Assembly: GCA_937926185.1 (NCBI GenBank)
Contig: CALEYM010000814.1
Span: forward strand, 1 to 11,526
Reading direction: 5' to 3'
Source: an uncultured Bacteroidota bacterium
Lineage (GTDB): Bacteria; Bacteroidota; Bacteroidia; Chitinophagales; Saprospiraceae
Length of the DNA stretch: 11,526 nt
Made by a program: the position numbers and the translations under genes. The stretch's first letter is position 1. Each line of letters begins with the position of its first letter. This document shows positions 1 through 5,151 of the stretch, piece by piece. The notes beneath the pieces were generated by a model that was not told where the DNA came from, did not search any database, and saw only the letters and a program-made list of their open reading frames with translations.

Positions 1-911
1 ATGGCTACCAGGCGGGCTTCCGGCAACTTTTGAGAGCCCACCAGCCAGTTTCCGCCCCTGATCACCTGGAGGAGTACCAACGAGATCAAAATATAGGCGA
101 GCAGGTAGATTTTATCCATCAGCACCATGTAGCCAGTGTCGGGCAGGGCGTTGGAGTAAGTTTGCTGCAGAAACACGGCGGTCAGCAGTCCGCCGATGGG
201 CAGGGATGAGCGGGTGTCGATATGAGAAGGGTGCAGGATGAGCGCGCCGATGCTAACGAACATAACCACAATAAGCGGCAACAGCATTTTCAACAGAAAA
301 TAGCTCAGCGGGCGGCCCAGTTCGATAATGAACGCGAGGTTGCTGTACCGCTGCGCGTTCTCCTCCGGATTGCCGAAATCGGTCTGGTAGTCGTGTATCC
401 TGGACTCCAGGGCGCATCCCTTGGTATCCCAACCGACCAGTTGCAGGGTGTTGCGGATCGTCGCGCCTTTTGTGTCGGGAATATAGACAAGCGATTCGGC
501 GTCGTGTTCAGGATTTTCAATTTGTATATCGAGCGCATGTTTATCGAGCGGGAAATTGCCGAGCAAAAAAGAATGGAAAAACCGGCCTTCCACCCGAAAG
601 ATACGGTAATTGGTGCCATCTTTCAGCAGGCTGTCCATCCCGTCGCCGGAAGGCGCGGAAGCCATGCTCCATTTTTCAATGGAATTGACAAACTCGATGT
701 TCGTGGGGTCGATGTCGCCTTTCCACTTGAACCAGATATAAAAATCGGCGTAGAACGAATGTTCGTCCATATTCAGATCGTACAGGTTCATCAGGTAGAT
801 GCCCACTTTGACCTGTTGCGGCGCGGCGTGAAGCCAGGATGGAATAAAAAGCAGGAGAAAAAGCCCCAGGAAGCAAAAAGGTAAGGCAAGACGCATGACC
901 GGTGTTTTCAT
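1..911 (-). CDS. Pentameric ligand-gated ion channel homologue (prokaryotic Cys-loop receptor family), 3' end off window
   Basis: Reading leftward from the ATG at 911, the frame stays open for 303 codons to the window edge. Residues 1-29 are a signal peptide (hydrophobic run about 8-23, then HAA). Residues 31-200 form the extracellular ligand-binding domain. The Cys-loop region at 113-127 keeps the FPLD core (120-123), but both cysteines are replaced (His113, Leu127), as in bacterial members such as GLIC and ELIC. Hydrophobic helices follow: M1 about 203-226, M2 about 234-253, M3 about 262-284; M4 lies beyond the edge. Aligning M2 to GLIC through the M2-M3 loop proline (Pro257 at 23') places Asp232 at -2', Arg234 at 0', Ser236 at 2' and the gate Leu243 at 9'. 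An acidic -2' residue often goes with cation selectivity, which is inference here. The gene lies 89 bp downstream of another leftward gene. Ligand unknown. Confidence 0.86.
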   Translation of the reverse strand, partial: MKTPVMRLALPFCFLGLFLLLFIPSWLHAAPQQVKVGIYLMNLYDLNMDEHSFYADFYIWFKWKGDIDPTNIEFVNSIEKWSMASAPSGDGMDSLLKDGTNYRIFRVEGRFFHSFLLGNFPLDKHALDIQIENPEHDAESLVYIPDTKGATIRNTLQLVGWDTKGCALESRIHDYQTDFGNPEENAQRYSNLAFIIELGRPLSYFLLKMLLPLIVVMFVSIGALILHPSHIDTRSSLPIGGLLTAVFLQQTYSNALPDTGYMVLMDKIYLLAYILISLVLLQVIRGGNWLVGSQKLPEARLVA

Positions 912-1000
912 TGTGGCCGAAAAATACAATCTTTTAAAATTTAAGGGTTTGTGTAAGTGGAAAAGATTTATGAGAACGTGGCGCTAAACCTGAAATAACA

Positions 1001-1585
1001 TTAAATGCCCGGCGACCAATTCAAGCCCAGGCTCGGATAAGCAATCCCATACTGATCCCAACTTTTACCAGCGGTATAATACAATTGCGCCCCAACCGTC
1101 AGCGTCAGGTTTTGCCAGATACGGAACTCGCCGCCCACCATTGCCGGAATGTACCATTGCCAGGGCCGCTGCACGTAGTACTTGATAAAATCTACGTTAT
1201 CAAAGGAGAAATTGCCGGTGAGCAGACCGGTTTCGGCATACAGCCCCCAACGCCCCGGCTTTTCCCGAAAAAAAGGCTGGATAAAATACCAGCGCCCCCA
1301 GGCCCCGGCCATATAAAACGACTGCGCTTCCGTTTCAAAATTGCGCGCCCGGATCAGATTGACCCGGATGCCGGCGTAGAGATGGCGCGTGAGGGATATG
1401 CCGGCCCGCTGTCCCCAGGATTGAGAAATTTCGTACCGGTTGTTCCTTTCGCCCTCCCAATCCCGGTCAATGCCGTAATTGATCCCGAGCAAAGCGCGTT
1501 CGGCAAAGTAGCCGGTTTTTTGAGCAATGGCCGGCACGGCCCACAGAAAAATGGCGGCAAGCAGGAAAACAGATTTACATTTCAT
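1001..1585 (-). CDS. Small exported beta-rich protein, probable outer-membrane beta-barrel
   Basis: This is a 194-residue protein of no family I can name. The chosen start (ATG at 1585) gives a clean signal peptide: Lys2/Lys4, a hydrophobic core at 5-17 and an A-I-A cleavage site before Gln22, a Bacteroidota-style junction. The frame stays open upstream to 1939, but that extension has no signal peptide and would run over the divergent transferase gene. The mature part alternates aromatic and polar residues in short stretches (for example around 35-40, 62-70, 88-100, 107-120 and 145-165) with Gly/Asn-rich turns, as expected of a small barrel of about eight strands. The C-terminus (…LNWSPGI) does not end in the usual aromatic barrel residue, so the barrel reading is an inference. 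It may be cotranscribed with the channel gene downstream and is divergent from the gamma-glutamyltransferase. Confidence 0.6.
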   Translation of the reverse strand: MKCKSVFLLAAIFLWAVPAIAQKTGYFAERALLGINYGIDRDWEGERNNRYEISQSWGQRAGISLTRHLYAGIRVNLIRARNFETEAQSFYMAGAWGRWYFIQPFFREKPGRWGLYAETGLLTGNFSFDNVDFIKYYVQRPWQWYIPAMVGGEFRIWQNLTLTVGAQLYYTAGKSWDQYGIAYPSLGLNWSPGI

Positions 1586-1604
1586 GTTGTTCAAGTTATT
1601 TTTG
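1574..1604 (+). promoter_or_regulatory. Candidate Bacteroidota-type promoter for the gamma-glutamyltransferase gene
   Basis: TATTTTTG at 1597-1604 matches the Bacteroidota -7 consensus TAnnTTTG. TTTA at 1574-1577, 19 nt upstream, is one base away from the -33 TTTG element. Transcription would start near 1611, giving a leader of about 45 nt before the ATG at 1656. The -33 element falls inside the first codons of the divergent gene, so the two genes would share control DNA. A match this short can arise by chance. Confidence 0.3.
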
Positions 1605-1655
1605 ACGTTAAAACCGGATGTTTGCAGGGTACTTACGCAACAAATATTCCTGACG

Positions 1656-3356
1656 ATGAAGATATTCTTTACGGTTGTCTGTCTTCCCCTTTTTATTATA
1701 ACCCTCCATGCACAGGATCGCATCACCGGTCGTGCCTGGGCTACCCGCAGCGAAGTGATCGCCCGCAACGGCATGGCCTGCGCCAGCCATCCGCTGGCCA
1801 GCCAAGTGGCCATCGATATCCTGAAAAAAGGCGGCACGGCCATCGACGCGGCCATCGCCGCCAACGCCTGTCTGGGCCTGATGGAACCCACCGGCTGCGG
1901 CATAGGCGGCGACCTGTTCGCCATCGTATGGGATGCCAAAACAAAAAAACTGTACGGCCTGAACGCCAGTGGTCGTAGCCCTAAAACGCTGACATTGAAT
2001 TATTTTCAGGAAAAAGGCCTGAAATCCATTCCCGCTTACGGCCCTTTGCCGGTTTCGGTTCCCGGCGCCGTGGACGGCTGGTTTTCGCTGCATGGACGAT
2101 TCGGACGCCTCTCCATGCGCGAGGTACTGCAGCCGGCTATCGACTACGCCGAACAAGGCTTCCCGGTAACTGAACTGGTGGCCTACTACCTGCAACTCAG
2201 CGCGCGGCGTTTTTCCGACCAGCCGAATTTTAAGGAAACCTGGATGCCCGGCGGCAAAGCGCCGGAAAAAGGCGACGTGTTCCGCAATCCCGCCCTGGCC
2301 AATACCTACCGCCTGCTGGCCGAAAAAGGACGGGACGAATTTTACAAGGGTAGTATTGCCCGCGTCATCGACCGGTTTTTCCGCGAACAAGATGGTTATT
2401 TGTCGTATGAAGACCTGGCCGCTCACCGGAGCGAATGGGTGGATCCCGTGGGCGTCAACTACCGCGGATATGATGTGTGGGAAATTCCGCCGAACGGGCA
2501 AGGTATGGCCGCCCTGCAAATGCTCAATATCCTGGAAGGTTTTGAGTTTAAACCGGAAGATTACGGCACCGCCAGGCATATCCACCTGTTTACGGAGGCC
2601 AAAAAACTGGCTTTCGAAGACCGGGCGAAATATTACGCCGACCCCGATTTCGTCAAAATACCCGTACAGGAACTGCTGAGCAAGGACTACGCTGCCCGCC
2701 GCCGCGCCCTTATCGACCCCAACCGCGCCGCGGCAAGCGTATCGGCCGGCGAACCATTTTCACAAAACACCATCTACCTTACCGTGGCCGACGCGGCCGG
2801 CAACATGATCAGCCTGATCCAAAGCAATTTCCGGGGCATGGGCAGCGGAATGGTTCCGCCCGGACTTGGGTTTATGCTCCAGGATCGCGGCGAATTGTTC
2901 AGCCTCGACCCCAAACACGCCAACGCGTACGCGCCCGGCAAACGCCCCTTCCATACAATCATTCCAGCCTTTGTGACCAAAGACGGCGAGCCCTTTGTCA
3001 GTTTCGGCGTCATGGGCGGCGATTACCAGCCCATCGGCCATACCCAGATCGTGATGGATTTAATCGATTTTAACATGAACCTCCAGGAAGCCGGCGACGC
3101 GCCGCGGCTCGACCACCAGGGCGGCAACAGCGACCCGACAGGCGAAGCGACAGGGCAGGGGAGTGGCCGGGGGGAGATATTGCTGGAACACGGTTTCGAT
3201 TATGAAGTGATTCGCCAACTGATGCAAATGGGCCACAAAGTCGGTTATGGCCTTGGCGGCTACGGCGGCTATCAGGCGATCCTTTGGGATAAGGAGCGCA
3301 AAGTTTATTTCGGCGCCAGCGAAAGCCGGAAGGATGGGTGCGCAATTGGGTACTAG
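1656..3356 (+). CDS. Secreted gamma-glutamyltransferase-like N-terminal-nucleophile hydrolase (YwrD-type)
   Basis: 566 residues, the usual length for this family, which hydrolyses or transfers gamma-glutamyl groups from glutathione and related amides after autocleavage into two subunits. Residues 1-19 are a signal peptide with cleavage L-H-A before Gln20, so the enzyme is periplasmic or exported. The frame is open back to 1527, but only the ATG at 1656 gives a signal peptide. Visible motifs: GGTAIDAAIA at 59-68, PTGCGIGGD at 78-86, a substrate-carboxylate-type Arg107 in NASGRSP, PPNGQG in the large subunit, and the autocleavage/nucleophile Thr372 (nt 2769-2771) in NTIYLTVAD. The later part carries SGMVPPG, APGKRPFHTIIP and GVMGGD. 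The residue aligned to E. coli His393 is Tyr374, and the VPPG and GVMGGD motifs are typical of the YwrD-like branch rather than classical GGT. It is divergent from 1001-1585 and converges on the cytochrome gene. The physiological substrate cannot be stated. Confidence 0.93.
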   Translation: MKIFFTVVCLPLFIITLHAQDRITGRAWATRSEVIARNGMACASHPLASQVAIDILKKGGTAIDAAIAANACLGLMEPTGCGIGGDLFAIVWDAKTKKLYGLNASGRSPKTLTLNYFQEKGLKSIPAYGPLPVSVPGAVDGWFSLHGRFGRLSMREVLQPAIDYAEQGFPVTELVAYYLQLSARRFSDQPNFKETWMPGGKAPEKGDVFRNPALANTYRLLAEKGRDEFYKGSIARVIDRFFREQDGYLSYEDLAAHRSEWVDPVGVNYRGYDVWEIPPNGQGMAALQMLNILEGFEFKPEDYGTARHIHLFTEAKKLAFEDRAKYYADPDFVKIPVQELLSKDYAARRRALIDPNRAAASVSAGEPFSQNTIYLTVADAAGNMISLIQSNFRGMGSGMVPPGLGFMLQDRGELFSLDPKHANAYAPGKRPFHTIIPAFVTKDGEPFVSFGVMGGDYQPIGHTQIVMDLIDFNMNLQEAGDAPRLDHQGGNSDPTGEATGQGSGRGEILLEHGFDYEVIRQLMQMGHKVGYGLGGYGGYQAILWDKERKVYFGASESRKDGCAIGY

Positions 3357-3364
3357 CCTTTAAT

Positions 3365-3838
3365 TTACCGGTTCTCAACATAAGCCAGAATTTGGTCGAT
3401 CTGCTCGTCGGACAGAGCTGAAAAATCATTCATTATAACCGGCCCCCATTTTTTCCAGAGTTCAACGGCGCGGGGGTGTTTTGCCCTGACCATCTGCTGC
3501 GAGTGCCGTATCCAGTTGTACAGGTCTTCGCGCGGGTAAGCGGCCCAGCGTTCTTCCACATCAACCAGGGCCGGGCCGGTGAGGTCGTCCACCATGTTTT
3601 TATTGTGGCAGGCAGCGCAGTTGGCTATAAAAAGTTCCTTTCCGGCCGTCGCTTCCGGGCTCATTGGCGCAGACATCGACTCGGTGCCGCAAAAGGGCAC
3701 TCCATTTGCGCGCTCCAGTTTGGTATTTGACTCCCGGACGGCAATTAACCCGGCGAACAACAGCACAGCACCGAGCAGTGCCAGTAACGCATACAGTTGG
3801 GCTTTGAGTTGAAGCAGGCGGATATTGGCGTTTTCCAT
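3365..3838 (-). CDS. Membrane-anchored class I cytochrome c
   Basis: 157 residues. An N-terminal helix at about 15-34, with positive residues before it and no obvious cleavage site, probably tethers the protein to the inner membrane. The haem domain faces the periplasm: residues 66-157 contain one haem-attachment motif CAACH at 74-78, TGP at 87-89 and a probable axial Met136 in a V-I-M-N-D-F segment. The C-terminal helix LSDEQIDQILAYV (142-154) is typical of small class I cytochromes c. A second methionine (116) is a less likely ligand. The linker at 35-60 is Ser/Pro/Met-rich with a lone Cys50. No oxidase or dehydrogenase genes adjoin it, so its redox partner is unknown. Its stop lies 8 bp from the stop of the convergent transferase gene, and a strong hairpin begins 25 bp upstream of its start. 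Confidence 0.88.
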   Translation of the reverse strand: MENANIRLLQLKAQLYALLALLGAVLLFAGLIAVRESNTKLERANGVPFCGTESMSAPMSPEATAGKELFIANCAACHNKNMVDDLTGPALVDVEERWAAYPREDLYNWIRHSQQMVRAKHPRAVELWKKWGPVIMNDFSALSDEQIDQILAYVENR

Positions 3839-3863
3839 AAAAAGGGGTGTTTAATGCTCAATT

Positions 3864-3911
3864 TTTGTAACTATTTAGGTAGGGGCAGCGCCCTACCTAA
3901 ATAGTTACAAA
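3864..3911. repeat. 21-bp perfect inverted repeat (hairpin-forming palindrome)
   Basis: Arms at 3864-3884 and 3891-3911 are exact reverse complements around the 6-nt loop GCAGCG. Each outer half is AT-rich (GTAACTATTTAGG), and the stem closes on three G:C pairs. A short ATTTTT follows on the + side, which would suit a rightward terminator, but no rightward gene lies immediately upstream. On the minus strand it sits in the leader region of the cytochrome gene. Its perfection and position beside a broken gene also suit a mobile repeat (REP or MITE-like) or an insertion-sequence end. No transposase or flanking target duplication was evident. Confidence 0.9.
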
Positions 3912-3982
3912 TTTTTAATAAATACGCCTCATGGGAAAAATTAGTTTCTGCTTCCGACTATTGATAATCGGTACAAATTGAC

Positions 3983-4282
3983 CTAAAACTCCTGTAACCG
4001 GTCGGATTCCAAAATATGTACGCCACTCAAATCCCGGTTAGCCATCTCGATCAGCGCGGCCGCGACTTTAGCGGCCTGGATACCCCGGTATTTTTTAGGG
4101 ATTAAAAACCAAAAAGCCTGCGCCAATATGATCCCTACCTGCTCACCCAAACGAAATTCTTCCCGGTGGCCAAGTAAAAACGAGGGCCGCGCCGATACGA
4201 ATGTTTTGAAGTGGAGCGCTAATGGGAGGATGACTTTTGGACAAATTTCGGATTTTACACAAAATTTTTCATCATTGCACAA
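3983..4282 (-). pseudogene. Truncated NAD(P)H-binding oxidoreductase (SDR / NmrA-TIP30-like), C-terminal remnant
   Basis: The last ~75 codons resemble the C-terminal part of small NAD(P)-binding Rossmann oxidoreductases. They contain A-RPSFLLGHREEFRLGE, then KKYRGIQAAKVAAALI, then SGVHILESDRLQEF at the stop. In the family this part follows some 130-140 residues that hold the glycine-rich nucleotide-binding fold. That half is missing, and upstream on this strand the DNA is occupied by the divergent MOSC gene. The open frame reaches 4282 only through a TTG codon, and the first ~25 residues look unrelated to the family. There is no ATG before the late Met in ALIEMANRD. I read this as a 5'-deleted, probably non-functional gene. 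The recognisable part ends near 4215-4230, which would be the deletion junction. Confidence 0.62.
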
Positions 4283-4293
4283 AAATAGAATTC

Positions 4294-5109
4294 GTGTATA
4301 CCCTTAGTTCCCTGCATATTTATCCGGTCAAGTCTCTTGCCGGCATATCACTTGACGTTGCCGCGGTGCAATCCCGCGGCCTGCAATACGACCGGCGCTG
4401 GATGCTGGTGGATGAGCAGGGTGTGTTTGTCACGCAGCGCGAACTGGCAGAACTCGCCTTGCTGGGCACGGCCATAGAGGCGCCGTTTCTGGTCGTTTTT
4501 TCCCGGAAAAACCCGGTAGTAAGGCTTAAGGTCCCTTTGGAAAACCCCTTGAATGAAATGGAAAAGATGGAAGTGCAGGTGTGGGATGACCGTTGTGAGG
4601 CATATCTGTTGCCCCCGCCGGTTAACCAGTGGTTTTCTGACGTACTCGGGCACGCTTTGCGCCTGGTTTTTATGCCGGAATCGACCCTTCGCCCGGTGGA
4701 CCGGCGATTTGCCCCCGATGATCAATCTGTCAGTTTTGCCGACGGATTTCCATTCCTGCTGATCGGCCAGGCTTCGCTTGATGATCTGAACCGCCGTTTA
4801 GCGGACCCCTTGCCCATGAACCGCTTCCGGCCCAACTTTGTGGTTGAAGGCAGTACAGCATTCGAAGAAGACACCTGGGCAGATTTTACCATCGGAGCAG
4901 TTCATTTTCGCGGCGTAAAACCCTGTGGGCGTTGTATAATTACCACTACCGACCAAGACACTGCTCAACGCGCCGCCGAACCGCTGAAGACGCTGGCGAC
5001 ATTCCGGCAACAAAATCATAAAATCCTGTTCGGACAAAATGTTATTTTAGCGGGCGATAACGAAGGCGTGGAAATCAGGGTGGGCGATCCGGTCGTGGTT
5101 ATGCGTTAA
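4294..5109 (+). CDS. MOSC-domain protein with N-terminal beta-barrel (YcbX/mARC-like molybdenum-cofactor protein)
   Basis: 271 residues from the GTG at 4294. The start is chosen because VYTLSSLHIYPVKSLAGI at the N-terminus matches the family opening (…L..YPIKS..G), and the preceding bases are A-rich. A TTG at 4237 with GGGAGGA six bases upstream would add 19 unlike residues; no in-frame ATG lies nearby. Residues 1-120 are the MOSC N-terminal barrel (YDRRWMLVD about 30-38). The MOSC domain follows, with NRFRPNF at 176-182 and KPCGRC at 209-214. Cys214 corresponds to the Mo-ligating cysteine of human MARC1; Cys211 is the accompanying one. FGQN and VGDPV complete the domain. Relatives reduce N-hydroxylated compounds or handle sulfurated Mo cofactor, probably in the cytoplasm since no signal peptide is seen. 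It is followed after 42 bp by the next rightward gene. Confidence 0.9.
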   Translation: MYTLSSLHIYPVKSLAGISLDVAAVQSRGLQYDRRWMLVDEQGVFVTQRELAELALLGTAIEAPFLVVFSRKNPVVRLKVPLENPLNEMEKMEVQVWDDRCEAYLLPPPVNQWFSDVLGHALRLVFMPESTLRPVDRRFAPDDQSVSFADGFPFLLIGQASLDDLNRRLADPLPMNRFRPNFVVEGSTAFEEDTWADFTIGAVHFRGVKPCGRCIITTTDQDTAQRAAEPLKTLATFRQQNHKILFGQNVILAGDNEGVEIRVGDPVVVMR

Positions 5110-5151
5110 TCGTTTTGTCCAACCGTTAAAACATGCTATCATGAAATCAAT

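Noticed and set aside
222..884. 220-codon rightward open frame
   Set aside because: It is antisense to the ligand-gated channel gene, whose leftward frame has a signal peptide, an FPLD Cys-loop core and three well-placed membrane helices. The rightward product is charged and repeats no family motif.
912..1000. Possible promoter or terminator between the two leftward genes at the left end
   Set aside because: TATTTTTC near the channel start is only a near match to the -7 box, without a fitting -33 element, and no stable hairpin with a T-tract was found.
1527..1655. 43-residue N-terminal extension of the transferase
   Set aside because: It would bury the signal peptide that starts at 1656 and overlap the divergent gene.
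1586..1939. N-terminal extension of the small exported protein to a 312-residue form
   Set aside because: The added 118 residues precede an excellent signal peptide at 1585 and lie antisense to the 5' end of the transferase gene, including its conserved GGTAIDAA region.
1608..2585. 325-codon leftward open frame
   Set aside because: It is antisense to the transferase, whose sense frame carries strong family motifs. It has no recognisable domain and arises from codon bias.
3357..3364. Shared terminator between the convergent transferase and cytochrome genes
   Set aside because: Only 8 bp separate the stop codons and no inverted repeat with a T-run was found around them.
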